NCBI RefSeq assembly: GCF_028736115.1
Contig: NZ_CP117877.1
Coordinates: forward strand, 124,001 to 188,000
Length of the DNA: 64,000 nucleotides
Direction: 5' to 3'
DNA from: Mucilaginibacter sp. KACC 22063
Lineage (GTDB): Bacteria; Bacteroidota; Bacteroidia; Sphingobacteriales; Sphingobacteriaceae
Shown one piece after another: positions 28,538-38,486 of the stretch. The position numbers were made by a program, and so were the translations under genes. Below the pieces are notes generated by a model. It was not told the DNA's origin. It was given only the letters and a program-made list of their open reading frames with translations, and searched no databases. Every line of letters starts with the position of its first letter. Within the stretch, counting starts at the first letter, position 1.

Positions 28538-28775
28538 AACAGTAAAATGATCTTCCCAAAGTAATTGATTTTACGGCATGTTGCAAACGTAAAGGCATAT
28601 CAGTAAATAGTTTGTGTAAAAACTGACTAAACTTTATATCTTGTTAATAAATGAATTTTAAACTTTTTATTGGTGCTTTTCGTAGAACAAAAAGCATTTT
28701 ACTTAAAGTGAAAAGTTGCATCGCTATCTACCTCAATTAAAATTTTATAACCAATTAAACCGTAGTCTTTAAGAA

Positions 28776-30698
28776 ATGAGGCAAGGAGCATTAAAGATAA
28801 CTATCATTTATATCTTAGTCAGCTTACTGTGGATTGCATTGAGCGATAAGGCCTTATATGGTTTTATGGGAGTATTGAGCCCTAAAACCGTTGTTTTGCT
28901 GGGCAGTATAAAAGGTTTTGTATTTGTATTGATCAACGGACTGTTGCTTTATCAGCTGATGAGGCGCGACAATAAAAAAATAGCTGAAAGCGAAAAACAG
29001 TACCGTGGCATTTACGAAGGCAACCCTAACCCTATGTGGATATATGATATAGATACATTGAAATTTATCTCTGTTAATGATGCTGCGGTTGAAAAATACG
29101 GCTATACACGCGAAGAATTTCTGGAAATGTCCATTCTGGAGATAAGGCCTGTTGAGGACCGTGAGTACATTAAGCAGGCGGTTGGCGAAATGCGTGAAGG
29201 GGCTGTTAAAAGCGGTGTGTGGCGGCATATTAAAAAGAACGGAGCCGAGTTTTATGTAAGCCTGACCTCGCACCCGCTTGATTTTAATGGGAACAGTTGT
29301 GTGATGACATTAATACAGGATCTCACAGATAAGGTATTATTTGAGCGGCAGCTTGAAAATGTTAACCATGAAATGGAGGAAGAAAAATTAAAACTGCGCG
29401 AAACGCAGCAGATAGCCAAAATTGCAGGGTGGGAATATTATGTAGATACCAAAAAGGTAGAGTGGTCGGATGATTTTTATACCATTATCAATATAAAGCA
29501 CGATGAAGATAAGTCGCCGCTTGAAAACTATTTTGATTATATATACCCGGAAGACCGCGACTGGGCGCGTGAAGCGTTTCATAAATTAATCACGGAAGGC
29601 AAGCCTCTTGACAGGGTACACCGCATAACAATGGATAATGGCGAAATAAGATTTATACGCCAGTTAGGCAGGTTAGAGTATAAGGACAGTAAGCCATACC
29701 GGGCAATAGGATCTATGCAGGATGTAACTGAATTAAAACAGTTGGAACAGGAAAGGAACGCTTACCTGCTTGATCTGGATAATACGATTAATACGATTAA
29801 CGAAATGTTTTTTGCATTAAACCATGATCTGGAAATTGTTAATGCGAATGACAAGTTTTTAAAAGAGTATCATCTTAAAAGAAGCGAAACCATAGATATT
29901 AAGTTGCTTGATGTATTTCCCGGGGCAGAAAATTCTGAATTTCATAAAGCATATTTGCGGGTGCTTCAAAACAAGGAGATTGCAAAGCTGGATGTGTTTT
30001 CAAAACTAAGGCAAAAATGGTTCAGGATAGCAGCCTACCCAACTGAAAAAGGCGCCGCCGTATATCTTGCCGATGTATCTGAAGAAAAACGTAAAGACTT
30101 AGAGCTGAAGCGACTGGCAGGTATAATTACCCGCGTTAACAATATGGTTATTGTATTAAATGCGAAAAATCAGATAGAATGGGTGAATAAAGCATTTGAA
30201 GAGTTTACAGGTTATTATCTTTCTGAGATTAAAGGCGCTTCTCATGGCAGTTTTATGCGGGGGCCTAAAACATCGGCAGAATCTATTAAATATCTCAATA
30301 AAAAACAGGCTTCAAAAGAGGCGTTCGCTATTGACCTTTTAAAATATACCAAGGCTGGTGAAGAATTTTGGGTTAATGTAGAGTTTACGCCAACTTTTGA
30401 TGAGGATAAAAATTATACCGGCTATATTGGCATTTACCAAAATATCACTCAGCGGAAAAAGATTTACGAAGCCTTATTAAAGCAAAACGATTTACTACGT
30501 GAGGTAGTTTGGATCAGTTCGCATGAGGTAAGGCGGCCGGTGGCTTCTATTTTAGGGCTCATCCATCTTTTAGAGCTTAGTGGCACTTTAGAGGAAAAGG
30601 AAGAGCTGATAAACCTAATAAATGCATGCGCCAAAGAACTGGATGTAATTGTGCGTACCATAAACAACAAAGTTTATGATGATGTCAACCTTAATTAA
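28776..30698 (+). CDS. Membrane PAS-repeat signalling protein with H-box but no ATPase domain
   Basis: 640 residues. Two N-terminal membrane helices (about 7-25 and 37-60) precede about four PAS modules: about 72-190 (YRGIYEGNPNPMWIYDIDTLKF), 205-325 (KIAGWEYYVDTKKVEWSDDFY), 330-440 (INEMFFALNHDLEIVNANDKF) and 445-565 (NNMVIVLNAKNQIEWVNKAFEEFTGY). The protein ends in a HisKA-like helix (ISSHEVRRPVASILGLIHLLEL) and a short coil, with no HATPase_c domain. The frame is clean, so this may be a natural short form, perhaps phosphorylated by a partner kinase. Upstream of ruvC but 56 bases apart. Confidence 0.85.
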   Translation: MRQGALKITIIYILVSLLWIALSDKALYGFMGVLSPKTVVLLGSIKGFVFVLINGLLLYQLMRRDNKKIAESEKQYRGIYEGNPNPMWIYDIDTLKFISVNDAAVEKYGYTREEFLEMSILEIRPVEDREYIKQAVGEMREGAVKSGVWRHIKKNGAEFYVSLTSHPLDFNGNSCVMTLIQDLTDKVLFERQLENVNHEMEEEKLKLRETQQIAKIAGWEYYVDTKKVEWSDDFYTIINIKHDEDKSPLENYFDYIYPEDRDWAREAFHKLITEGKPLDRVHRITMDNGEIRFIRQLGRLEYKDSKPYRAIGSMQDVTELKQLEQERNAYLLDLDNTINTINEMFFALNHDLEIVNANDKFLKEYHLKRSETIDIKLLDVFPGAENSEFHKAYLRVLQNKEIAKLDVFSKLRQKWFRIAAYPTEKGAAVYLADVSEEKRKDLELKRLAGIITRVNNMVIVLNAKNQIEWVNKAFEEFTGYYLSEIKGASHGSFMRGPKTSAESIKYLNKKQASKEAFAIDLLKYTKAGEEFWVNVEFTPTFDEDKNYTGYIGIYQNITQRKKIYEALLKQNDLLREVVWISSHEVRRPVASILGLIHLLELSGTLEEKEELINLINACAKELDVIVRTINNKVYDDVNLN

Positions 30699-30754
30699 GG
30701 GCCGGCATTTATAACATGCTGCAACATATACAATGCTAAGCGTATATTTACCCA

Positions 30755-31366
30755 ATGGGATTACCAGGCAGTAAAGAGCGGATAATTTTAGGGATTGACC
30801 CCGGGACGGTTGTAATGGGGTATGGTATTATTAAAGAAACAGGTTCGAAGATAGAATTATTGGCGATGGGCGTGGTGAAGATTCCGGGCGGGGACGATCA
30901 TATGGTTAAACTGCAGCGGATATTTGAAAAAACCGTTGCGTTAATTGATAATTACCATCCCGATGCATTAGCTATTGAAGCTCCTTTTTATGGTAAAAAC
31001 ATTCAGGTAATGCTTAAACTTGGCCGTGCACAGGGAATGGCCATCGCTGCCGCCCTCTCGCGCAATATCCCGGTAAACGAATATTCACCTCGAAAGATCA
31101 AGCAATCTATTACCGGTAACGGAAATGCCGCCAAAGAACAGGTGGCATCGATGCTGCAGCAATTGCTGGTGTTTAAAGAAACGCCCGAGTTTTTAGATGC
31201 AACAGATGGGCTGGCCGTTGCTGTTTGTCATAGCTTTCAAAAAATATCAACCGGCCGCGGAAGCAAGATCACCTACTCGGGCTGGGCTTCATTTGTTAAA
31301 GACAATACGGCGCGGGTAAGCGGGCCTATCAAATTTAAAGCGCCGCCAAAATCATCCGGGAAATAA
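30755..31366 (+). CDS. ruvC: Crossover junction endodeoxyribonuclease RuvC
   Basis: Resolves Holliday junctions. 203 residues. The catalytic acids are in ILGIDPGTVVMGYG (Asp), DALAIEAPFYGKN (Glu) and EFLDATDGLAVAVCH (two Asp). The C-terminus extends about 30 basic residues beyond E. coli RuvC (173), a Lys/Arg/Pro tail that could aid DNA contact. Closed by the strong terminator at 31372. Confidence 0.96.
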   Translation: MGLPGSKERIILGIDPGTVVMGYGIIKETGSKIELLAMGVVKIPGGDDHMVKLQRIFEKTVALIDNYHPDALAIEAPFYGKNIQVMLKLGRAQGMAIAAALSRNIPVNEYSPRKIKQSITGNGNAAKEQVASMLQQLLVFKETPEFLDATDGLAVAVCHSFQKISTGRGSKITYSGWASFVKDNTARVSGPIKFKAPPKSSGK

Positions 31367-31371
31367 TAATA

Positions 31372-31405
31372 AACAAAAAAGGAGCTCATCAGCTCCTTTT
31401 TTGTT
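31372..31405. terminator. Bidirectional terminator between ruvC and HIT gene
   Basis: A perfect 15-bp stem (AACAAAAAAGGAGCT with its complement) around the loop CATC. Both strands show a T tract on the 3' arm. It lies between convergent genes. Confidence 0.9.
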
Positions 31406-31418
31406 TATTGGGTATCTT

Positions 31419-31835
31419 TTAAACGCCTTCTTCAAAATCCTGGTGTAATGCTGCTTTGATTTTCTGTGCAGTTGCCTGTAGTTCTTCTGCAGACGGATTT
31501 AGTTTGGGGCGGGCAAAATTCATGTCATCAACATTGTTTACCGGGATAAGGTGGATGTGCGCATGCGGAACTTCCAGTCCAATTACGGCTACGCCTACTT
31601 TTTTACAAGGTATTGCCCTTGCAATGCCGTGGGCAATAATTTTAGCAAATAGCTGCAAACCGGTATAAGTCTCGTCATCAAGATCAAACAGGTTATCCAC
31701 TTCTTTTTTAGGGATGACCAGTACATGGCCTTCTGCCAGGGGGCTAATGTCAAGAAACGCCAGGAAGTCGATACTTTCGGCAACTTTGTGAGCAGGTATT
31801 TCTCCGGATATGATTTTTGAGAAAATGGTAGACAT
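31419..31835 (-). CDS. HIT-family nucleotide hydrolase/transferase
   Basis: 138 residues of the Hint/HIT branch, acting on nucleoside phosphoramidates or dinucleotides. It begins TIFSKIISGEIPAHKV and carries the triad EVPHAHIHLIP (His-x-His-x-His, about residue 95-101). The usual GGQEVPHLHWH of Hint is replaced by IGLEVPHAHIH, typical of the bacterial HIT branch near GreA. It starts 19 bases after the greA stop; the pair forms an operon. Confidence 0.92.
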   Translation of the reverse strand: MSTIFSKIISGEIPAHKVAESIDFLAFLDISPLAEGHVLVIPKKEVDNLFDLDDETYTGLQLFAKIIAHGIARAIPCKKVGVAVIGLEVPHAHIHLIPVNNVDDMNFARPKLNPSAEELQATAQKIKAALHQDFEEGV

Positions 31836-31854
31836 AGGTAGTGTTGTTTAGTTG

Positions 31855-32328
31855 TTAACGTGAAATTTCCAGTATCTCAAATTCCATAGTACCGGCAGGT
31901 ACCATGATTTCGGTACGGTCGCCTACTTTTTTACCTAAAAGGCCCTTTGCAATAGGTGATGATACTGAGATCTTACCTGCTTTAAGATCGGCTTCGCTTT
32001 CAGACACCAGTTGATAGCTCATGGTAGCGCCGTTCTTTACATTTTTAATTTTCACTTTTGAAAGTGCAAGCACCTTTGATGTATCCAGTTTTGACTCATC
32101 AAGCAGGCGGGCATTTGCCAGCAGCTCTTCCATTTTTGCAATTTTTGTTTCATGATGGCCTTGTGCTTCTTTAGCCGCATCATACTCTGCATTTTCAGAT
32201 AAGTCGCCTTTATCACGCGCTTCCGCAATAGCCTTGGCTATTTGCGAACGGCCTTCAGTTTTTAAATACTGTAGTTCTTGTTTTAAGTTTTCTAATCCTT
32301 CTTTGGTGTAATAAGCAACTTCTGCCAT
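31855..32328 (-). CDS. greA: Transcription elongation factor GreA
   Basis: Rescues backtracked RNA polymerase by stimulating transcript cleavage. 157 residues: N-terminal antiparallel coiled coil whose tip GDLSENAEYDAAKE (about 41-54) carries the conserved acidic pair, and a C-terminal FKBP-like domain (ISVSSPIAKGLLGKKVGD). Co-transcribed with the HIT gene. Confidence 0.97.
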   Translation of the reverse strand: MAEVAYYTKEGLENLKQELQYLKTEGRSQIAKAIAEARDKGDLSENAEYDAAKEAQGHHETKIAKMEELLANARLLDESKLDTSKVLALSKVKIKNVKNGATMSYQLVSESEADLKAGKISVSSPIAKGLLGKKVGDRTEIMVPAGTMEFEILEISR

Positions 32329-32407
32329 AACTCACAATTATTAATGTTTTCCTTAAAGTCGTTAAATAAAACTGCCCTTTGTGCATGGCACCCAAGGGCT
32401 TTAAAAA

Positions 32408-32447
32408 CAAACAAGACTATGCCGGCGAACCGTTATAGTCTTGTTTG
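32408..32447 (-). terminator. Intrinsic terminator of the 2-hydroxyacid dehydrogenase gene
   Basis: A 13-bp perfect stem (CAAACAAGACTAT and its complement) with a 14-base GC-rich loop. On the minus strand it is followed by TTTTTAAA. It lies about 80 bases past the dehydrogenase stop and upstream of greA. Confidence 0.75.
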
Positions 32448-32523
32448 GTGTAAAACGAAGATAAGAGAATTAAATATTAAATTCCAAATTTTTGGCTTTT
32501 AAATATGTGTTAAATTTTGATAC

Positions 32524-33456
32524 TTAGTATGATACGTGCTGCAATTTTTCAACTAAAACCTCGCTTATTTTACGATAACTGTCAAACGTCCAGCCGGCAA
32601 TATGAGGAGTTAAAATCACATTTTCTGTTTGTGCAAGTTCAGGATACCAGAGCTGTTCCCCAAGCGCCGGGAACTTCTCAACTTCCAGTACATCAAGCCC
32701 CGCACCAAGTATCTTGCCTTGTTTTAATCCGTTTAAAATGGCTTGAGTTTGTACAATAGGGCCGCGTGCAGTGTTTAAGAAGAATATAGGCTTGCGAAAA
32801 TGAAACAGGTATTCGTCGTTCACTAAGCCCCGGGTTTCATTGGTAAGCGGAATGTGCAGGCTAAGTGCATCACTGTGCTTAACAATTTCTTCCATGCTTA
32901 CCTCGCGCACATATTGATCACTGAACCCGGTTTTATATTTATCGTAGGCAATTATATTTACCTCAAAGCCCGACAGTTTTTTTGCAAAGCTTTTGCCCAT
33001 AAAGCCATAACCGATAATACCAACCGTTTTACCTTTAAGCTCATAACCGCGGTTAGCCTCACGGTGCCATTGGCCATTGCGTACTTCCATATCTGCCCGG
33101 CGAAAGTTATTGATCAGCGCCAGCAATAAACCCACGGCATGTTCGCCTACTGCATCCATATTTCCTTCGGGGGCATTTAACAGTTGAAGGCCTTTTTGCA
33201 AAGCGTAAGCTTCGTCAATGTTATCCATCCCTGCACCTGCACGAGCAATAAATTTAAGATTGGTAGCAAGGTCAATTACTGCTTTGCTCACCTGGAATTT
33301 TGAGCGGATAGTTAAACCCTGATAATCAGGCAAAATTCTCAACGCTTCGTCAACCGTTATGGTTGGCTGATAGTTGCAAGTATAACCCAAGGCTTCCGCA
33401 CCTTCCATAAAGGCAGGGTGCAGATCGTCAACTATAAGGATATTTTTATTGTTCAA
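32524..33456 (-). CDS. D-2-hydroxyacid dehydrogenase (phosphoglycerate dehydrogenase-like)
   Basis: 310 residues, NAD-dependent oxidation of a D-2-hydroxyacid; members of this branch are often called SerA. NAD-binding motif GIIGYGFMGKSFAKKL (about 147), catalytic Arg in LNTARGPIVQT, Asp/Glu in GLDVLEVE and His in LTPHIAGWT. No C-terminal ACT domain, unlike E. coli SerA (410). The substrate could be 3-phosphoglycerate or another hydroxyacid; the sequence does not decide. No serC or serB is nearby. Confidence 0.88.
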   Translation of the reverse strand: MNNKNILIVDDLHPAFMEGAEALGYTCNYQPTITVDEALRILPDYQGLTIRSKFQVSKAVIDLATNLKFIARAGAGMDNIDEAYALQKGLQLLNAPEGNMDAVGEHAVGLLLALINNFRRADMEVRNGQWHREANRGYELKGKTVGIIGYGFMGKSFAKKLSGFEVNIIAYDKYKTGFSDQYVREVSMEEIVKHSDALSLHIPLTNETRGLVNDEYLFHFRKPIFFLNTARGPIVQTQAILNGLKQGKILGAGLDVLEVEKFPALGEQLWYPELAQTENVILTPHIAGWTFDSYRKISEVLVEKLQHVSY

Positions 33457-33646
33457 TTTTGTAGTTTTTAACAGAATTCAAATATACACAAGCGTTGACT
33501 GCATATGCAATCTGTCTAACTTGGAATTAAAGCGGTCACCTAATTATGTTATATCGCTAATCATGCTTTTATTACAGTTATAATTCCCACGTATTAAATA
33601 CTCTAACTTATATTTACTGCATCAATAAATTACCCCTGTTAATAAT

Positions 33647-34672
33647 ATGATTATGTCATTTAAAAGAATACCCCTGCTTATTTGTGGCCTTATAATTACT
33701 ACTGCTGGCTTTGCTCAGCAAAGTTCACACTTACACATTACAGGTAAATTTCCGATTAAAAGCGCCGGAGGCTGGGATTATATTACGGTAGACGGCAAAA
33801 GCAAACGCATTTTTGTATCACATGGTACACAGGTTAATATACTTACTACCAGCGGTGATTCTGTAGGCGTAATCCCTAATACCAACGGCGTACATGGTAT
33901 AGCGCTTGTAAAATCATTGAATAAAGGGTACACCAGTGATGGGCGTAATAATAGCTGTACTGTTTTTGATCTTACAAGTTATAAACTATTAAATACCATT
34001 GCTGTAGGCACTAATCCCGACGCTATATTTTATGATGACTATTCAAAGAAGGTGTTTGTATTTAATGGCAAAAGCAAAGATGCTTCGGTAATTGACCCTG
34101 TAACAGATAAGGTAGTTGCAACAATACCGTTGGGTAGGAAGCCGGAAACCGGCGTGTCAGATGGGAAAGGAAAGGTTTATGTAAATTCAGAAACCACAAA
34201 TGAGGTGGTTGTTATTAATGCGAACACTTACAAGGCTATAGCACGATACAAGATACAGGAGGGCGATGAACCATCTGGCTTAGCTATAGATCGCGTAACT
34301 AACCGGCTGTTTATAGGATGTGGTGGCAATCAAACGCTGGTAGTAATGGATGCTGCAAACGGTAAAAACCTGGCAAAGTATAAAATTGGCGACTGTGATG
34401 GTGTTGCTTTCGATCCATCAACCAAAATGATCTATACATCAAATAACGAGGGTACTCTATCTGTAATCAAAGAAGTTTCAGCTAATAAGTTTGAGCAATT
34501 TGAAGATGTGAAAACAGAGCCAAGTGCGCGAACTATTGGTTTAGATATATTAACCCATAAAATATATCTCCCAGCCGCTAAAACCGAACCAGGGGTACCT
34601 ACTGCTGCTAATCCAAAACCGCGTGCAAAATCATTACCGGGTTCATTTCATATCATTGAGATCAGCAAGTAG
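33647..34672 (+). CDS. Secreted YncE-type beta-propeller protein
   Basis: 341 residues. A signal peptide ends in AGFAQQSS (about 25). About seven YVTN/YncE blades follow (TSDGRNNSCTVFDLTSYKLL, KVFVFNGKSKDASVIDPVTDKVV, KVYVNSETTNEVVVINANTYKAI). Propellers of this family are periplasmic and their ligands mostly unknown. The second ATG (33653) is an equally possible start. Divergent from the dehydrogenase with 190 bases between. Convergent with the barrel receptor, leaving only four bases between stops. Confidence 0.85.
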   Translation: MIMSFKRIPLLICGLIITTAGFAQQSSHLHITGKFPIKSAGGWDYITVDGKSKRIFVSHGTQVNILTTSGDSVGVIPNTNGVHGIALVKSLNKGYTSDGRNNSCTVFDLTSYKLLNTIAVGTNPDAIFYDDYSKKVFVFNGKSKDASVIDPVTDKVVATIPLGRKPETGVSDGKGKVYVNSETTNEVVVINANTYKAIARYKIQEGDEPSGLAIDRVTNRLFIGCGGNQTLVVMDAANGKNLAKYKIGDCDGVAFDPSTKMIYTSNNEGTLSVIKEVSANKFEQFEDVKTEPSARTIGLDILTHKIYLPAAKTEPGVPTAANPKPRAKSLPGSFHIIEISK

Positions 34673-34676
34673 AAGA

Positions 34677-37118
34677 TTACAGCCGCTGTGTTTCATTTTG
34701 TAATCCTGTTTCGCGGCTCTCCCGCGCTTTAATCTTATTACTGCCGAATTTATACGTAAAGTTCAGTCTTACCTGGCGGCTTTCGCCTCTATAGGTAGTA
34801 TGAAGTATTAAGTTACGTAGCTCTGTATCTGTATTATACCGGTTTGTCCAAAACAGATCGGTAACTGCCAGTCTTATCGCAGCCTTATCATTTATGATAC
34901 TTTTTTGCAGGCCAAGGTCAACCTGTGAATTTCCTTTTACATAGGTATTCAAACCGCTGATGGTTTTAGAGTTTACCACGCTGGCTATTTCGCCGGTAAT
35001 ATGGTATGGCAGTTTGAAGCTTTGCTGAACATTGACGGTGCCGGAAAAACGGTTGAAGCGGTAATTCCCATATTCATCGGTTCCTACATTGTTCTGCAGG
35101 CGGTACCCCATACCGGTGATGCTCATGTTCCACCACTCCGCAAGTTTCAGTTGCTGGGTTACTGTCAAATTAAAATTACTTTGCTCACCGATGTTCCTGG
35201 GTATCATATTGATCAGGTTGTTTCCGAAAACTTCTGAAACAGTACTGGTCAGATCACTGGTATGGGTGTAACCAGCGGCTATTGTCGTGTTACTATAACT
35301 GTACTGAAGCGCAATGCTGTTGGCATACTGGGGTTGAAGGAAGGGGTTTCCTTTCCAGTAAGAAAGTTCGTCAACGGGGTATGAAAACGGGTTGAGATTA
35401 TTATAAGCCGGGCGGTCAACACGACGGGCGAAGCTTAAATTATAGGAACCCGACTTTTCTGTCTTATAATTGACGGAAGCCGTCGGAAACAGGTTAAGAT
35501 AGTTTCTAATTACTGACGTTGGCTGCTGGCTGCTGCCTTGCCTCGGCTGTAGGTCACCTTCCGAATGCGTATTCTCTGCCCTTACACCAAGATCCAAACT
35601 TAATTTATCATTTAACGGAGTTTCGTATCTCAGGTATCCTGCAGTGATCCCCTCTCTGTATCTGAAGGTATTGGACAAATTAATGTCAATTACATTAACA
35701 GGCCCGTTTGCATCATACTGATCAAACACATTATTCGCATCTACATTAGAGTATTTACCCCCTGCCGACATTTTTCCTTTTCCTATAGGAAAACCATAAT
35801 CAGCTTTTATGGCATATAGCTTAATATTTCGGCTATTAGCTACCAGAAAGTTATTGGCAGACTGAAACTGCCCATCGGGAGTAAAATAAGTATTGGTGCT
35901 TAAGTTATTGGTGGATGCATCAAAAATGCCATAGTCGGCATCTATATTAAGATTAGTGTTGTTTCTGCCTTTATAACGATAGTTCAGATTAAAATTGTAA
36001 CGATTGGCCAACTGTTTAGGATAGCTGCTCTGGCTTCTTAAAGTCTGAATAAGCTGGCCGGTTGGCTGTTCAAAGATATTTGTAATCGGAGTAATCAGGC
36101 CTCCGCCGCTGGAAAAATTGCCGCCAGCTACAAAACCGATCGTTTTAGTTGTATCAATTTCGTAATCGGCACCTATGTTAGTGCCTATATAATGTTTCTT
36201 ATCAATATCATGATTAGCGTTTAAATAAATCTTGCCATTTGTTGTTCTGTCATTATCATAGTCCATGGCGTAATAGCCAAAAGCGTGATTATAGTTTGCA
36301 AACAAGTTCAGTTTGTCCTTCCGGTAAGTGAGGCTTAAATTGGTATTTTGCTTTAATGTTTTGCCGTAAGCAATGCCGTTATTTATACTCCCGTTGAAGC
36401 CCTGGTTAACTGACTTTTTTAATACAAGATTAATGATACCTCCTGTGCCTGCTGCATCATACTCGGCCGAGGGATTTTTAATGATTTCAATAGATTTTAA
36501 ATCAGATGCAGACATTGACTTCATTAATTGCGCCAGATCTTCTGGCTGCAAATAAGTTTGCCTTCCGTTAATCATAATCAAAGCACCGCTGGCGCCATTT
36601 ATAGTAACCGAATTATCCTGGCTAACAATAACCCCGGGAGTTTTCTTTAGCGCTTCTAAAACATTATTGCCCTGTGCCGTTATGCTGCTCTGGACATTAT
36701 AGATCATTTTTCTGCCTTCAATTTTTATAGCAGGCTTATTTACCGAACTTTTGATCACAACCTCTTTAAGATTGACAGTAGCTGTGTTAATTTTCAACAC
36801 ACCAAGATCTGTGCTGCCTGTTAATTTTATCAGTTCGCTTTGATAAGACAGTGAACCCAGGTAACTCACTGCGAGGATGTAGTTACCGGCATTAATATCG
36901 AAAGAAAACGCTCCGTCCTGATTGCCTTGTGTTTGCTTTAATGTTTTACCAGTTAAGCCATCTTTTAATAGGATAGTAGCACCTACCAAAGCTTCATTAC
37001 TCGTGCTTTGTACAACTCCTTTTAAGTAATAGCCACCATTATTTTGAGCAAGTAGATTTTGAAAAATACAGATAAGCAATATTAAAATACAGAACGGCTT
37101 AAGCTTGATCTTTCTCAT
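34677..37118 (-). CDS. TonB-dependent receptor-like outer-membrane protein (OMP_b-brl_3 type)
   Basis: 813 residues. Signal peptide to about residue 24 (FQNLLAQ); CarboxypepD_reg-like domain at about 28-105 (YLKGVVQSTSNEALVGATILLKDG); plug-like domain at about 120-230 (NVLEALKKTPGVIVSQDNSVTINGASGALIMINGR, DAAGTGGIINLVLKK); then a long barrel of alternating strands. The barrel is of the outer-membrane beta-barrel family 3 kind, without a SusD partner beside it. The substrate is unknown. Followed on the same strand by nothing close. Confidence 0.88.
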   Translation of the reverse strand: MRKIKLKPFCILILLICIFQNLLAQNNGGYYLKGVVQSTSNEALVGATILLKDGLTGKTLKQTQGNQDGAFSFDINAGNYILAVSYLGSLSYQSELIKLTGSTDLGVLKINTATVNLKEVVIKSSVNKPAIKIEGRKMIYNVQSSITAQGNNVLEALKKTPGVIVSQDNSVTINGASGALIMINGRQTYLQPEDLAQLMKSMSASDLKSIEIIKNPSAEYDAAGTGGIINLVLKKSVNQGFNGSINNGIAYGKTLKQNTNLSLTYRKDKLNLFANYNHAFGYYAMDYDNDRTTNGKIYLNANHDIDKKHYIGTNIGADYEIDTTKTIGFVAGGNFSSGGGLITPITNIFEQPTGQLIQTLRSQSSYPKQLANRYNFNLNYRYKGRNNTNLNIDADYGIFDASTNNLSTNTYFTPDGQFQSANNFLVANSRNIKLYAIKADYGFPIGKGKMSAGGKYSNVDANNVFDQYDANGPVNVIDINLSNTFRYREGITAGYLRYETPLNDKLSLDLGVRAENTHSEGDLQPRQGSSQQPTSVIRNYLNLFPTASVNYKTEKSGSYNLSFARRVDRPAYNNLNPFSYPVDELSYWKGNPFLQPQYANSIALQYSYSNTTIAAGYTHTSDLTSTVSEVFGNNLINMIPRNIGEQSNFNLTVTQQLKLAEWWNMSITGMGYRLQNNVGTDEYGNYRFNRFSGTVNVQQSFKLPYHITGEIASVVNSKTISGLNTYVKGNSQVDLGLQKSIINDKAAIRLAVTDLFWTNRYNTDTELRNLILHTTYRGESRQVRLNFTYKFGSNKIKARESRETGLQNETQRL

Positions 37119-37211
37119 TTAGTTGGTAAGGTATTAGCCTTATAAGGTAGAGAATTTTTATGTAAAGCAAAGCATAAGATGGTAATAACACCAATAAAGC
37201 TTTGCCGCGTC

Positions 37212-37646
37212 TTAATTAAAGGCAGTAGCGAGCATAGCTTTTCTGAACATAAAAAACAGCATGACAGTAAGAAACAGGTATAGTATGGAGAAAAGTACAA
37301 GCTTCAACGTAATACTATCCCTGGAGGCACCCTCGATGAATAAGTTGATAATTAATGTAATTACTATGATCACTGCTGCACCTGAAAAGGTAAGCCATGA
37401 ATAGAGACTTTTATCTCTTATCTTTTTGAAATGATTTAAGAAAACTGCAAATGAGCATAGCATCATCGCAGCTAAGTAAATAAAAGAGAATCCGATATTT
37501 AAAAGTATATCCAGGATATCTAAGATATTGCCTAATAATCCGCTACCGTTATATATAGTTTTTATTATCGCAATTCTGTAAGCAACAAACAATACTATGC
37601 TTATTAACAGATAGATGAGCCAATATTTTAATATAAGTTTTTTCAT
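37212..37646 (-). CDS. Hypothetical four-helix membrane protein
   Basis: 144 residues from the ATG at 37646, where MKKLILKYWLIYLLISIVLF begins a membrane helix. Three further helices follow (about 45-65, 80-100, 117-137). Lysine-rich loops (NHFKKIRDKSLYS) suggest cytoplasmic sides. No family recognised. It ends 94 bases before the barrel receptor start, and the DUF-less lipoprotein gene lies 33 bases upstream. Confidence 0.55.
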   Translation of the reverse strand: MKKLILKYWLIYLLISIVLFVAYRIAIIKTIYNGSGLLGNILDILDILLNIGFSFIYLAAMMLCSFAVFLNHFKKIRDKSLYSWLTFSGAAVIIVITLIINLFIEGASRDSITLKLVLFSILYLFLTVMLFFMFRKAMLATAFN

Positions 37647-37678
37647 ATACCACAAGTTTGGATCATAAATCAGCTGCT

Positions 37679-38401
37679 TTAATCATACGGCACCAGTTTG
37701 TCCGCTGGTAAATCATACTCATAAATTTGATCGCGTTCTTCGTCTATATAAAGCCATTGAACTACGTTACTGCCGTTTGGCCCAACAGCGGCAATGCCAA
37801 TAACCCTATAGCTACGGTTATCTCTATCTCTCGATTCTATGGAGTAAGTCACTTCCTGCCTGTCTTTTATTGCAATTTGCAATAAAGGGTTTTTGGTAGT
37901 AGCTAAATAATACTCAACGGATAAATAAACCTTGTCAAGGTAAGATGATGTAAAGTTATCACCGGGCGAAAAAGTATACTTAAGCTTTTTACCATAGCTT
38001 TCCCTGAGCTTTGACACCGAGCCATCACCTATCCTTTTTACGGAAAGCAATAATTTGGCTGGCATTTCAGAATCGTTGTCGCCAGGAACAGTAACAGTGC
38101 CGTTTTTCCAGGTAACTTTAATCAGATCTCCCCAGTTCAAGTTTCTTGTGGTATCTGTTTCGTTAATAAAAACGTCTGTAGTATCATTTTTTTTCGCCAG
38201 TAACTGAAAGTAATCGCCATCATCAAGATACTTTACAAAAGCCATTTGATCAGTATGTTCAACCTCTTGCTGGTGTTTAACAATTTGTTTTGCTGGCTTA
38301 GAAGCTGGCTTTGCCAATTTGGATTGTTTAGGTGTTTTCGGACCGCATGCGTATAGCCCGGTTATTATAAAGATTGCGACTGGTTTTATTAGTTTATTCA
38401 T
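37679..38401 (-). CDS. Hypothetical lipoprotein
   Basis: 240 residues. MNKLIKPVAIFIITGLYACG is a lipoprotein signal with a lipobox cysteine at residue 19. A Lys/Pro/Ala-rich linker follows (KQSKLAKPASKPAKQ), then a beta-rich domain with KYLDDGDYFQLLAKKNDTTDVF and RVIGIAAVGPNGSNVVQWLYIDE. No family recognised. Probably co-transcribed with the membrane protein 33 bases downstream. Confidence 0.6.
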   Translation of the reverse strand: MNKLIKPVAIFIITGLYACGPKTPKQSKLAKPASKPAKQIVKHQQEVEHTDQMAFVKYLDDGDYFQLLAKKNDTTDVFINETDTTRNLNWGDLIKVTWKNGTVTVPGDNDSEMPAKLLLSVKRIGDGSVSKLRESYGKKLKYTFSPGDNFTSSYLDKVYLSVEYYLATTKNPLLQIAIKDRQEVTYSIESRDRDNRSYRVIGIAAVGPNGSNVVQWLYIDEERDQIYEYDLPADKLVPYD

Positions 38402-38486
38402 TCGGCTAACATGTTAACTAATAGGTAAGGCAAAATAAGATAACAGCATTTATACTTAATCAACATTTTTATTTTAAGTATGTTCA

